Shown piece by piece: positions 53,025 to 61,738 of a DNA stretch of 64,000 bases; the stretch's first letter is position 1, and each line of letters begins with the position of its first letter. The position numbers were made by a program, and so were the translations under genes. The DNA comes from Jannaschia helgolandensis (lineage in GTDB: Bacteria > Pseudomonadota > Alphaproteobacteria > Rhodobacterales > Rhodobacteraceae). The notes below the pieces were generated by a model that did not search any database, was not told where the DNA came from, and was given only the letters and a program-made list of their open reading frames with translations. The stretch covers positions 835,001 to 899,000 of the forward strand of contig NZ_FNZQ01000001.1 in assembly GCF_900109285.1 (NCBI RefSeq), in the 5' to 3' direction.

Positions 53025-53590
53025 CAGAAGCGATCCTTGTTCTTTTCGAGTTCGGTTTCGACCTCTTCCTCGATTTCCGCATGTTCGAGCGAGATGCCGG
53101 CAGCCGTGAGCCGCATGTAACCCGGCAGGCTCAACAGCTGGCAGAGCATGAAGAGGATCGCCCCAATTGGAATGACCGATTGCGTGAACTGGATGGGTAC
53201 CCATGTCAGCGAAATCAAAGTGTCGCCTGCGAGCACCTCAAGCACTTGCAGCCCGGCGCGCGCCATCAGGAAAAAGAAAATCAGAACAATAGCTTCGCCA
53301 ATCAGAACAGTTGCAATTCGCAGGTTCTGCGGCAGACTCAAAAGCACCGTATCAAAGCCGATGTGGCGACGGTGCAAGGCAGCAAGGGCCGACCCGTAGT
53401 AAGTAATCCATGCCAACATGATTGCGGCAACTTCGTCATACCAGGAAAAGCTCTGCCCCATCAGGCGCGCCAGAACCGCGGCGGAGACGACGAGGGTCAG
53501 CAGGATCATCAGGCCGATCGTCGCCCACTCCAAAACCTTGCTGAGCGCCCGATTTAACCGCGACAAGGTTGGGTAAGCTTCATTTTCCAT
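53024..53590 (-). CDS. dctQ: TRAP transporter small permease DctQ (system 1)
   Basis: The four-helix partner of DctM, 188 residues. Characteristic stretches are SWYDEVAAIMLAWITYYGSALAAL and HIGFDTVLLSLP. The C-terminal tail is charged and helical (EHAEIEEEVETELEKNKDRF). The gene follows dctP after a 118-base gap containing two hairpins. Confidence 0.92.
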   Translation of the reverse strand: MENEAYPTLSRLNRALSKVLEWATIGLMILLTLVVSAAVLARLMGQSFSWYDEVAAIMLAWITYYGSALAALHRRHIGFDTVLLSLPQNLRIATVLIGEAIVLIFFFLMARAGLQVLEVLAGDTLISLTWVPIQFTQSVIPIGAILFMLCQLLSLPGYMRLTAAGISLEHAEIEEEVETELEKNKDRF

Positions 53591-53620
53591 GCCGGCAAAC
53601 CTGTTGGAAGTCCTTCAAAT

Positions 53621-53651
53621 CTCTTTCGCCCGCTTGCTGCAGGCGAAAGAG
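53621..53651 (-). promoter_or_regulatory. intercistronic hairpin 2 between dctP and dctQ
   Basis: A ten-base-pair perfect stem (CTCTTTCGCC with GGCGAAAGAG) and an 11-base loop, about 30 bases before dctQ. No T run follows. Together with the hairpin at 53674 it may protect or partly terminate the binding-protein mRNA. Confidence 0.6.
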
Positions 53652-53673
53652 CTGCGTGCATATGGCCGTAAGT

Positions 53674-53700
53674 CGTGCGGCAGATGTATACTGCCGCACG
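53674..53700 (-). promoter_or_regulatory. intercistronic hairpin 1 after dctP
   Basis: A ten-base-pair perfect stem (CGTGCGGCAG/CTGCCGCACG) with a seven-base A/T loop directly after the dctP stop at 53709. Such a structure commonly stabilises the upstream message so that binding protein is made in excess over permease. Confidence 0.65.
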
Positions 53701-53708
53701 CAGGTGGA

Positions 53709-54689
53709 TCAGCCCGGAGTGCCGAGGCCGAGAACCTTGTCGATCATGGCCTGACCGCCTTCGACTTCATCCGCGAACTGTTGATAGATCGGCGCAGAGG
53801 CCTCGATGAACGCTGCCTTGTCGGCGGTGTTCACCTCAACACCCGCATCTTCAATCACCTTCAACAGGCTGGTTTCCAGCTCAGCCGCTCTTTCATAGGT
53901 GAAATCCTGCGTCTTGTTCGCACAATCGGTCAGGCCTGCCTGAATATCCGCATCCAGGCTGTCGAATTTCTTTTTGGACATTAGAATATATGCGGGCGTG
54001 TAAACGTGCTCTGTTATCGACAGGTATTTCTGCACTTCCTGGAATTTGGCCGATGCAATCTGCGCATAGGGGTTTTCCTGACCGTCGATGACGCCGGTTT
54101 GCAATGCGGTGAACACGTCAGAGAATGCCATCGGCGTCGGGTTGGCACCATATTCCTGGAACATCTTGAGACGCCAGACACCGTTCGGTGTGCGCAGTTT
54201 GATCCCTTCAAGGTCAGCAGGCACATTGATGGGACGCGTGTTGTTGGTGATGTTGCGGAACCCGTTTTCGGCCAGACCCACGATCTGATAGCCATTGTCG
54301 TTGGCCGCACTTTGGAACACATCCATCAATTCGGCCTGCACGCGACGCATGTGATCGCGATCAGAGATGATGTAGGGCATTTCAAAGATACCAAATGTGT
54401 CGTCCACAGAGGACATCACAGAAGAAGGCAGAGCGAAATCGACCTGGCCCAGTTTGAGCTTTTGCAGCAGTTCCTTGTCTTTGCCCAACTGCGATGACCC
54501 GAAAGTCTGGACTTCGACCTTGTCGCCCATGGAATCATTCACACATGCGGCAAAGTTGTCGACCGTGGCCTCGAACAATGAGCCGGGATTGCCGACATGT
54601 CCGAATTTCATCGTTACGTTCTGAGCAAAGGCGCCCGTGGCCATGCCAATCGCTGTGGTTGCAGCGAGAACTCTAAAGATTGCTTTCAT
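53709..54689 (-). CDS. dctP: TRAP substrate-binding protein DctP (system 1)
   Basis: A periplasmic solute receptor of 326 residues with a Sec signal (VLAATTAIGMATGAFAQ). The family arginine that binds the substrate carboxylate is in GIKLRTPNGVWR, followed by GANPTPMAFSDVFTALQTGVIDGQENP. This points to an organic acid ligand, likely a C4-like or hydroxy acid, but the ligand cannot be read from sequence. It is the second gene of the minus operon, after the aminotransferase. Confidence 0.94.
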   Translation of the reverse strand: MKAIFRVLAATTAIGMATGAFAQNVTMKFGHVGNPGSLFEATVDNFAACVNDSMGDKVEVQTFGSSQLGKDKELLQKLKLGQVDFALPSSVMSSVDDTFGIFEMPYIISDRDHMRRVQAELMDVFQSAANDNGYQIVGLAENGFRNITNNTRPINVPADLEGIKLRTPNGVWRLKMFQEYGANPTPMAFSDVFTALQTGVIDGQENPYAQIASAKFQEVQKYLSITEHVYTPAYILMSKKKFDSLDADIQAGLTDCANKTQDFTYERAAELETSLLKVIEDAGVEVNTADKAAFIEASAPIYQQFADEVEGGQAMIDKVLGLGTPG

Positions 54690-54757
54690 GATATTCTCCT
54701 CCCAGAGAGCTTCAGTTTATGTTTTTGGTCTTGGCCCAATTTTTTCGGGCGATTGAA

Positions 54758-55915
54758 TTAGCTGAGGTGGGCCATGGCTTCCTGCACACCGCCTGTCGCA
54801 TGCGGGACATTGGCTTGTTTCAGCCCCATTTCGACCCCGGCAAGGGTCGCAATCAGCATCAGATCGTTAAAGTCCCCAAGGTGTCCGATGCGGAATACTT
54901 TGTCGGCGACCTTGGACAGACCATTGCCCAGGGAAATGTCGTAGTGCTCAAGCGTGGTGGCACGGAAGGCATCCGCGCTATGGCCTTCCGGCAATTTCAC
55001 GGCTGTAAGGACGCTGCTTTCCTGACCTTGCGTGGCACAGAGCACCTCAAGCCCCCATTTGCGCACAGCCGCACGTGTCGCAGCACCGTGGCGTGCGTGG
55101 CGGGCAAAGACATTGTCCAATCCCTCTTCGTGCAGCATGTCGATGGCTTCATTCAGGCCGTAAAGCAAGTTTGTTCCCGGCGTGTAGGGGAAATACCCTG
55201 CCTTGTTCGGCCCAACCATATCCTCCCAGTCCCAGTAGGAACGCTGCAGTTTGGCGGTATTGTTGGCTGCCATCGCCCTGGCACTCGCCGCATTGAACGA
55301 TAGACCCGGCGGCAACATCAGCCCTTTCTGCGAACCCGATACCGTAACATCCACACCCCATTCGTCATGGCGGTAGTCGATCGAGGCCAGGCCGGAAATA
55401 GTATCAACCATGAACAACGCCGGATGCCCCGCACGGTCAATTGCCTTGCGCACCTCGGCAATCGGAGAGACTGATCCGGTTGAGGTCTCGTTATGCACAA
55501 CACAGACCGCCTTGATCTCATGGGTCTTGTCTTCGGCGAGATAGGCTTCGATCTGTTCAGGATCAGCCCCGCCGCGCCAGTCGCCTTCGATGAACTCGGC
55601 TTTTAACCCCAATTTCTCGGCCAGTTTCTTCCATAAGGTCGCAAAGTGGCCGGTTTCGAACATCAGGACCCGTTCACCGGGCGACAAGGTATTAACCAGT
55701 GCAGCCTCCCAGGCCCCAGTGCCTGACGCGGGGTAGATGAATACATGCTCTTCGGTCTTGAAAATCGATTTCATGCCGTCGAGTGCGCGCAAACCTACCT
55801 TGGCAAAATCGGGACCGCGATGGTCGATGGTCTGTTGGCCGATGGCACTTAGGATCCGATCCGGCACGGCGCTTGGCCCAGGGATCTGCAGAAAATGGCG
55901 GCCGGCTTTTCTCAT
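54758..55915 (-). CDS. class V aminotransferase (serine/alanine-glyoxylate type)
   Basis: A PLP enzyme of 385 residues close to serine-glyoxylate and aspartate-glyoxylate aminotransferases: IPGPSAVPDRILSAIGQQTI at the N-terminus, YPASGTGAWEAALVN, the PLP lysine in SGSQKGLMLPPG and a C-terminal RIGHLGDFNDL. ATG 55915 gives MRKAGRHFLQIPGP; the frame reaches 55930. Enzymes of this type generally use glyoxylate as amino acceptor. It heads the minus operon, 143 bases from the divergent dehydrogenase. Confidence 0.9.
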   Translation of the reverse strand: MRKAGRHFLQIPGPSAVPDRILSAIGQQTIDHRGPDFAKVGLRALDGMKSIFKTEEHVFIYPASGTGAWEAALVNTLSPGERVLMFETGHFATLWKKLAEKLGLKAEFIEGDWRGGADPEQIEAYLAEDKTHEIKAVCVVHNETSTGSVSPIAEVRKAIDRAGHPALFMVDTISGLASIDYRHDEWGVDVTVSGSQKGLMLPPGLSFNAASARAMAANNTAKLQRSYWDWEDMVGPNKAGYFPYTPGTNLLYGLNEAIDMLHEEGLDNVFARHARHGAATRAAVRKWGLEVLCATQGQESSVLTAVKLPEGHSADAFRATTLEHYDISLGNGLSKVADKVFRIGHLGDFNDLMLIATLAGVEMGLKQANVPHATGGVQEAMAHLS

Positions 55916-56058
55916 GATGGGAGGTCTCACAATCGGGTGTTTATGTGGGTTCGGCGCAGCACCTTCGCCCGGAAGATTTGAATTTTGTTGTATCAGCGTA
56001 ATTTTGAATTCATAATTATGTCAAACAAAAAGAAACTTCCAACCACAGTGGACACATC
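55916..56058. promoter_or_regulatory. divergent promoter region, probable GntR target
   Basis: A strikingly A/T-rich stretch between the aminotransferase and dehydrogenase starts, unlike the rest of the window. It includes the perfect palindrome CATAATTATG (56011-56020), flanked by TTTGA (56003-56007) and TCAAA (56021-56025). The GntR gene ends the plus operon, so its product could act here on both promoters. The exact operator is not established. Confidence 0.45.
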
Positions 56059-58956
56059 ATGCCGCAGCTCGCCGACGCCCTGAGAAACCGTGTGGAGGGT
56101 GATGTGATGTTCGACAGATTTTCGCGCGGGCGGTATGCGACGGATGCGTCGTTCTATCAGATGATGCCACTTGGGGTCATGTCTCCGAAATCCGAAGATG
56201 ACATATGTGCAGCCATCGACATTGCACGTGAACAAGGCGTTCCCGTCCTTGCCCGTGGCGGCGGAACCTCACAATGTGGGCAGACTGTAAGCAACGCGTT
56301 GGTTCTGGATAACACACAGTATTTCAACGATATTATTGAGCTGGACGTGGAGGGCATGCGCTGTGTTGTGCGCCCCGGCATCGTACTTGACGAATTGAAC
56401 CGCGCGCTAAAACCCCATGGCCTGTGGTTCCCGGTCGATGTCTCTACTGCGTCCCGCGCGACCATTGGCGGGATGTCCGGCAACAATTCCTGCGGAGGCA
56501 AGTCGTTGCGCTATGGCATGATGCGCGACAATGTCTTGTCGATAGAAGGGCTTTTGGCGGATGGCAGCAAGCACCGCTTTGGTCCTGTCGGCAATATCGG
56601 CGCAGCTGATTTCGTCGCGTTGCGCGACGATCTGTTGAGGCTGGGCGCACGCGAAGCCGCTGAGATTGACGCCCGATTCCCCAATGTGATGCGCCGGGTG
56701 GGCGGCTATAACATCGACGCGCTGGTGCCTAAGGATACGCCCAACAATCTTGCCCATCTGCTGGTCGGCTCGGAAGGAACACTCGCTTATTCAATGGCGA
56801 TTGAACTGAAACTCTGGCCGATCCTGTCGGAAAAGGTGCTGGGTGTCTGTCATTTCCCCACCTTCCATCAGGCTATGGACGCCGCACAGCATCTGGTCAA
56901 ACTGAACCCGCAGGGGGTCGAACTTGTCGACGCCACAATGATCGCACTGGCCCGCGACATTCCAATGTTCCGCGATACCATCGAAGAGTTCGTGACCGGC
57001 AAACCAGATGCCTTGCTGCTGGTGGAGTTTGCGGAGGAAGACACCAGCAAGCATCCCAAAAAGCTGAAAGAGCTTGAAGAGGTCATGGGCGATCTTGGTT
57101 TTTCCTGGGACAAGAGCGGCAAGAACCGGGGCGGAGTCACCGCAGTTGCAGACCCCAGGATGCAAGCCCGCATAGCAGACCTGCGAAGCTCTGGTCTGAA
57201 CATCATGATGTCGATGAAAACGGACGGTAAACCGGTATCCTTTGTCGAGGATTGCGCGGTGGAGTTGCCGGACCTTGCTGATTATACGGCGGGCCTGACC
57301 GAGATTTTCGAAAAACACGGCACGCGGGGCACCTGGTACGCCCATGCCTCGGTTGGGTGTCTGCATGTACGCCCCGTTTTGAACCTGAAACTGGATCAGG
57401 ACGTCAAAAAGATGCGCGCGATCGCGGAGGAATGTTTCGATCTGGTTGCGCGCTACAAGGGCTCGCATTCGGGTGAGCATGGTGATGGGCTGGTCCGGTC
57501 GGAGTTTCACGAGAAGATGTTCGGCCCCCGGATGGTTGCAAATTTCGCCGAAGTTAAGCGTCGGTTTGACCCCAATGGCCTCTTCAACCCCGGCAAGATT
57601 GTAGATGCACCCAAGATGGATGACCGATCCCTCTTTCGCTATGGGCCAGACTACAAGGTGCCAGAATTTCAGACCGAGTTTGACTGGTCCGAATGGACCG
57701 GCAGTGGCGGCGGATTTCAGGGCGCTGTTGAGATGTGTAACAACAACGGGGCGTGCCGAAAGCTGAAGGGCGGCGTGATGTGCCCCTCCTTCCGGGTGAC
57801 GCGCAAGGAACAGGATCTGACGAGGGGCCGCGCAAACACGCTGCGCCTGGCGATCTCGGGGCAGCTTGGACCAGAGGCGCTCACAGCGGATCAGATGGCC
57901 GAGACTATGAAGCTCTGTGTGTCCTGCAAGGGCTGCAAGCGGGAATGTCCCACAGGGGTTGATATGGCCCGGATGAAGATCGAAGTGCAATCCGCACGCA
58001 TCAGGAAGGACGGGCTCAGCCGACATGACCGTCTGGTCGCTTATCTGCCGCGCTATGCTTTCTGGGCTGCGCGGGTACGGTTCCTGATGAACCTGCGCAA
58101 CAGCTTGCCGGGTCTTGCCAAGCTGACGGAAAGATTGACCGGCTTCACGGCGACCCGCGATCTACCCAAGTGGCATGCGCGGCCCTTTAAGGATACCGAG
58201 GTTGCGGCGACACGGACGCCCGAAGCGGTTCTGTTTGCGGACACGTTCAGCCGCCATTTTGAGCCGGAGAATCTACGCGCTGCAGCAAATGTGTTGGCTG
58301 CCGCTGATGTTGCCGTGCAAGTGGCATCGGCCCCCAAGGGCGAACGACCCCTGTGCTGCGGCCGCACATTTCTGTCCGCCGGTCTGGTGGATGAGGCAAA
58401 GCAAGAGGCTCAACGCCTTGTCGATGCACTGTTGCCTTTTGCCGAACAAGGCATCCCTGTCATCGGTCTGGAGCCCAGCTGCCTGCTGACCCTGCGCGAT
58501 GAAATTCCGGCCCTCTTGCCCGGCGAGGATACGAAACTCTTGGCCAAACATGCCCGGATGCTGGAAGAATTCATTGCTGACCAGGGCGACAATCCTGATT
58601 TTGCGCTCCCCCTGACCTCACCGGCGCCCAAAGTGCTGCTGCATGGCCATTGCCACCAAAAGGCGATGGGCGTGATGTCCTCAATCGAAAAGACCCTTGC
58701 GCGCCTGCCCGACACTGAAGTCGAGGTGGTGGAGACGAGTTGTTGCGGCATGGCGGGTGCCTTTGGCTATGGCGTGGAAACGCACGACGTATCACGCAAG
58801 ATGGCTGAGCTTGATCTTGTCCCGGCGGTGCGTGATGCGGCACAGGACACAATCATTGTTGCGGATGGCACGTCTTGCCGTCATCAAATTGCCGACCTGA
58901 CCGATCGGAAACCTATCCATATTGCGCGTCTGCTTGAACGTGCTTTGAAGCAATAA
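56059..58956 (+). CDS. fused FAD- and Fe-S-binding 2-hydroxyacid dehydrogenase (YdiJ/GlcD-GlcF-like)
   Basis: A 965-residue fusion. N-terminal PCMH-type FAD domain (VLARGGGTSQCGQTVSN, TIGGMSGNNSCGGKSLRYG), FAD-oxidase C-terminal domain (GSHSGEHGDGLVRSEF, about 475), then a ferredoxin-like region (CVSCKGCKRECPTGVD, about 634-649) and a CCG domain with GRPLCCG-like PLCCGRTFLSAG and VETSCCGMAGAFGY. Such enzymes oxidise D-2-hydroxy acids and pass electrons to the respiratory chain. The substrate is unknown; glycolate, D-lactate and D-2-hydroxyglutarate are family precedents. It begins the plus operon with gntR nine bases behind. Confidence 0.9.
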   Translation: MPQLADALRNRVEGDVMFDRFSRGRYATDASFYQMMPLGVMSPKSEDDICAAIDIAREQGVPVLARGGGTSQCGQTVSNALVLDNTQYFNDIIELDVEGMRCVVRPGIVLDELNRALKPHGLWFPVDVSTASRATIGGMSGNNSCGGKSLRYGMMRDNVLSIEGLLADGSKHRFGPVGNIGAADFVALRDDLLRLGAREAAEIDARFPNVMRRVGGYNIDALVPKDTPNNLAHLLVGSEGTLAYSMAIELKLWPILSEKVLGVCHFPTFHQAMDAAQHLVKLNPQGVELVDATMIALARDIPMFRDTIEEFVTGKPDALLLVEFAEEDTSKHPKKLKELEEVMGDLGFSWDKSGKNRGGVTAVADPRMQARIADLRSSGLNIMMSMKTDGKPVSFVEDCAVELPDLADYTAGLTEIFEKHGTRGTWYAHASVGCLHVRPVLNLKLDQDVKKMRAIAEECFDLVARYKGSHSGEHGDGLVRSEFHEKMFGPRMVANFAEVKRRFDPNGLFNPGKIVDAPKMDDRSLFRYGPDYKVPEFQTEFDWSEWTGSGGGFQGAVEMCNNNGACRKLKGGVMCPSFRVTRKEQDLTRGRANTLRLAISGQLGPEALTADQMAETMKLCVSCKGCKRECPTGVDMARMKIEVQSARIRKDGLSRHDRLVAYLPRYAFWAARVRFLMNLRNSLPGLAKLTERLTGFTATRDLPKWHARPFKDTEVAATRTPEAVLFADTFSRHFEPENLRAAANVLAAADVAVQVASAPKGERPLCCGRTFLSAGLVDEAKQEAQRLVDALLPFAEQGIPVIGLEPSCLLTLRDEIPALLPGEDTKLLAKHARMLEEFIADQGDNPDFALPLTSPAPKVLLHGHCHQKAMGVMSSIEKTLARLPDTEVEVVETSCCGMAGAFGYGVETHDVSRKMAELDLVPAVRDAAQDTIIVADGTSCRHQIADLTDRKPIHIARLLERALKQ

Positions 58957-58965
58957 GGCAACGCG

Positions 58966-59634
58966 ATGACCCTTCACACTTCACAAACGATCATTCGGAA
59001 ATCTCTGCATCACGAGCTGGTGGACAGGTTGCAGACCTTGATCATCAATTCAGAACTGAAACCCGGTGGCAGAGTGCCGGAAAAGGAACTGTGTGATCAG
59101 TTTGGTGTGTCACGTACGCCGCTGCGCGAAGCATTGAAAGTGCTTGCATCGGATGGATTGGTTCGGCTGGAACCGAACCGCGGGGCGTGGGTCACGCAGG
59201 TCACCGAGGAGGAAGTGGAAGAGGTTTTTCCCGTGCTTGGCGCGCTTGAAGCCTTGTCTGGTGAATTGGCGTGCAAACACATTACGGACGCCGAAATTGA
59301 AGAGGTTCGCGCATTGCACGCGGATATGATCGAAAGCTATGAACGCCGGGACCTGGATGCCTATTTCAGCATCAACCAAAAGATCCACCGGGCCATCCTG
59401 ACCGCGGCGCGCAACGGGACATTGGCCACCTCCTGTCAGGCGCTGTCCTTGCGCATGCAACGCGCACGTTACCTGGCAAATATGACGGATGGCCGTTGGT
59501 TCGATGCCGTACAGGAACACGAGAAAATTCTGCAGTACCTTGTCGCACGGGATGGTAAGCAACTTGCTATCACTCTGCTCAAGCATATGGAAGCAAAGCG
59601 CGCTTCTGTAATTAAGTGGCTACAATCGCAATAG
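58966..59634 (+). CDS. GntR-family regulator (FadR/FCD type)
   Basis: A 222-residue regulator: winged helix at the N-terminus (PGGRVPEKELCDQFGVSRTP, then LREALKVLASDGLVRLEPNRG) and an all-helical FCD ligand domain with the metal-binding histidines in the FSINQKIHRAIL and VQEHEKILQYL segments. FCD regulators usually respond to organic acids. It is co-transcribed with the dehydrogenase and probably controls the divergent operons. Confidence 0.92.
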   Translation: MTLHTSQTIIRKSLHHELVDRLQTLIINSELKPGGRVPEKELCDQFGVSRTPLREALKVLASDGLVRLEPNRGAWVTQVTEEEVEEVFPVLGALEALSGELACKHITDAEIEEVRALHADMIESYERRDLDAYFSINQKIHRAILTAARNGTLATSCQALSLRMQRARYLANMTDGRWFDAVQEHEKILQYLVARDGKQLAITLLKHMEAKRASVIKWLQSQ

Positions 59635-59943
59635 CGATGGGACAGTTCGGAAGGGCGTTGCCAGCGACACAGCAGCAGGCCAAATCCCGTGCTTCCGACA
59701 CAGATCGGACGCGCTCATGCCTGCCTGCCATCCATCCCAAACCGTCTAACGGCGTCAGTGATTTGATCCAGAAAGGTACTCCGCTTGAGCCGCCTTGAAC
59801 TGTGTTTGCGTTCTTCCGCAGGCCTGCTAGGATTTTGTGCAGTGTCGTGCCTCTTCACAAGGCTCGGCAGGTCGGCAGAGCGGGAGGCTCAAGTGTCGGC
59901 GCATGAAACGCTCTGAACTGAGCGCACTGGGAGGCCAAGATTA
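59635..59943. other. intergenic region before second TRAP operon
   Basis: About 310 bases with no convincing gene; only short unlikely frames. The right end must carry the promoter of the TRAP operon. I see no clear hairpin or repeat in it. Confidence 0.5.
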
Positions 59944-61074
59944 ATGACTGTCAAACAAACTATCGACCGTAGATCCTTTCTGCGCAAATCGGCCCTTGCA
60001 GGAGGTGCGCTTGCGGGTGGAGCCCTTGCGGCGCCGGCCGTACTGGCGCAGGCGCCCATCGTCATCAAGATGCAGACGTCGTGGGGAGCGGCCAATATCT
60101 GGGACGAATTCGCCAAGGATTACGCCACTCGCGTAGGCGAGATGTCCGGGGGCCGCCTTCAGGTCGACGTGCTGCCGGCGGGCGCCGTCGTCGCGGCGTT
60201 TCAGGTGCTTGATGCCGTCAATGACGGTGTGCTCGATGCGGCCCACTCGGTGCCAGTCTACTGGTATGGTAAGAACAAGGCCGCCTCGCTCTTCGGAACC
60301 GGCCCGGTCTTTGGCGGTTCCGCCACAACCATGCTCAGCTGGTTCTATGCCGGCGGAGGGCAGGCGCTGTATGACGAGTTGACTCAGAATATCATGGGCC
60401 TGGATATTCAGGGCTATTTGGGTTTCCCGATGTTCGCGCAGCCTTTCGGCTGGTTCAAGGAAGAGGTTAACACTGTCGCCGACCTTCAGGGCTTCAAATA
60501 CCGGACGGTGGGACTTGCGGCCGACCTTATGGCCAAGCTCGGCATGTCCGTCGCACAGCTTCCGGGCGGCGAGATCGTGCCGGCGATGGAGCGCGGTGTG
60601 ATCGATGCGTTCGAATTCAATAACCCCTCGTCGGATCGCGACTTTGGCGCACAGGACGTGGCCAAGAACTACTACCTGTCGTCCTACCACCAGGCATCAG
60701 AAAGCTTCGAGTTCCTGTTCTCCAAGTCGTTCCTCGAGGACCTCGATCCTGATCTTCAGGCGATCCTGAAATACGGTGTCGAAGCCGTGTCGACGGCCAA
60801 CACCGCCAAGGCGATGGACCGTTACTCGGCTGACCTGCAAACGCTGGCCAACGAAGACGGCGTGACGGTGCGCCGCACCTCGTCCGAGATCCTGCAAGCA
60901 CAGCTGGGCGCCTGGGACGAGCTTATCCCGGAACTGGAAGCGGACGATTTCATGAAAAAAACCCTCGACAGCCAGCGTGAATGGGTGGAGCGGGTCAGCT
61001 ATTACGAACTGATGAACTCGCCGGACTACGCACTCGCGTTCGAGCATTATTTCCCCGGCAAGCTGTCTCTCTGA
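59944..61074 (+). CDS. dctP: TRAP substrate-binding protein, Tat-exported (system 2)
   Basis: A 376-residue solute receptor with a twin-arginine signal, DRRSFLRKSALAGGALAGGA ending near AVLAQ. The mature part follows the TakP-like subgroup: VIKMQTSWGAANIWDEFAKD, DLQGFKYRTVGLAADLM with the family Arg, and GGEIVPAMERGVIDAFEFNNP. Members bind 2-oxo acids, lactate or similar, sometimes with a metal, but the ligand here is unknown. Tat export suggests folding before secretion, perhaps with bound cofactor. Confidence 0.92.
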   Translation: MTVKQTIDRRSFLRKSALAGGALAGGALAAPAVLAQAPIVIKMQTSWGAANIWDEFAKDYATRVGEMSGGRLQVDVLPAGAVVAAFQVLDAVNDGVLDAAHSVPVYWYGKNKAASLFGTGPVFGGSATTMLSWFYAGGGQALYDELTQNIMGLDIQGYLGFPMFAQPFGWFKEEVNTVADLQGFKYRTVGLAADLMAKLGMSVAQLPGGEIVPAMERGVIDAFEFNNPSSDRDFGAQDVAKNYYLSSYHQASESFEFLFSKSFLEDLDPDLQAILKYGVEAVSTANTAKAMDRYSADLQTLANEDGVTVRRTSSEILQAQLGAWDELIPELEADDFMKKTLDSQREWVERVSYYELMNSPDYALAFEHYFPGKLSL

Positions 61075-61102
61075 CGACCGGCCGTATTGCGGCCTGAATG
61101 GC

Positions 61103-61131
61103 GCCCCCCGGCACGATACGTGCCGGGGGGC
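61103..61131 (+). promoter_or_regulatory. strong hairpin after system-2 binding protein gene
   Basis: A perfect 13-base-pair G/C-rich stem (61103-61115 with 61119-61131) and an ATA loop, 29 bases past the dctP stop and 23 before dctQ. Only TCTTAT follows, so it is more likely a message stabiliser or partial terminator than a full stop. The same arrangement occurs in TRAP system 1. Confidence 0.7.
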
Positions 61132-61153
61132 TCTTATAGGGAGGTGGGAAACG

Positions 61154-61738
61154 ATGCTTGGATTTATCCATTTCGCCGACAACCTGTCGGCTTGGTTCGG
61201 CAAGGCTTTTGCCTGGCTGATCGTACTCATGGCGATTGGCACAGGCTACGAAGTATTTGTCCGATACGTGCTCAACAGCCCGACCGCATGGGCGCTCGAC
61301 GTATCCTTCATCATGTACGGCACGCTCTTCATGATGGGCGGTGCCTATACCCTGTCGCGCGGAGGGCATGTGCGCGGGGACTTCCTCTACCGGCTCTGGC
61401 AACCGCGCACGCAGGCCAAGGTCGACTTCGTACTCTACCTCATCTTCTACTTTCCCGGCGTTACCGCCCTGATCCTGTCGGGGTGGAAATACGCCTCGCG
61501 CTCCTGGGGGTACGGCGAGGTGTCGGTAAATTCGCCCGCGGGCGTGCCGATCTATCAATTCAAGATGGTCATCGTCGCCGCGGGCATCCTGCTGTTCATT
61601 CAGGGCATCGCCCAGGTCTGTCGCTGCATCATCGCGATGCGCACCAACAGGTGGGTGCCCGCGCGCGAGGATGTCTTTGAAACCGAAGACCTGATGATGC
61701 AACAGGCCAACAAGGCCGAAAAGGACGCCCATCCATGA
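61154..61738 (+). CDS. dctQ: TRAP transporter small permease DctQ (system 2)
   Basis: A 194-residue four-helix membrane protein: LIVLMAIGTGYEVFVRYVLN, ALDVSFIMYGTLFMMGGAYT, and GGHVRGDFLYR. It has a GGGAGGTGGG-type ribosome binding site. The last codons overlap dctM (ATGA at 61735-61738). It partners with DctM of the same operon. Confidence 0.92.
   Translation: MLGFIHFADNLSAWFGKAFAWLIVLMAIGTGYEVFVRYVLNSPTAWALDVSFIMYGTLFMMGGAYTLSRGGHVRGDFLYRLWQPRTQAKVDFVLYLIFYFPGVTALILSGWKYASRSWGYGEVSVNSPAGVPIYQFKMVIVAAGILLFIQGIAQVCRCIIAMRTNRWVPAREDVFETEDLMMQQANKAEKDAHP

Noticed and set aside
54758-55915. Assignment of the class V aminotransferase as BhcA of the beta-hydroxyaspartate cycle.
   Set aside because: The family is the same, but none of the cycle's other genes (hydroxyaspartate aldolase, dehydratase, iminosuccinate reductase) is adjacent, so the specific name is not supported.
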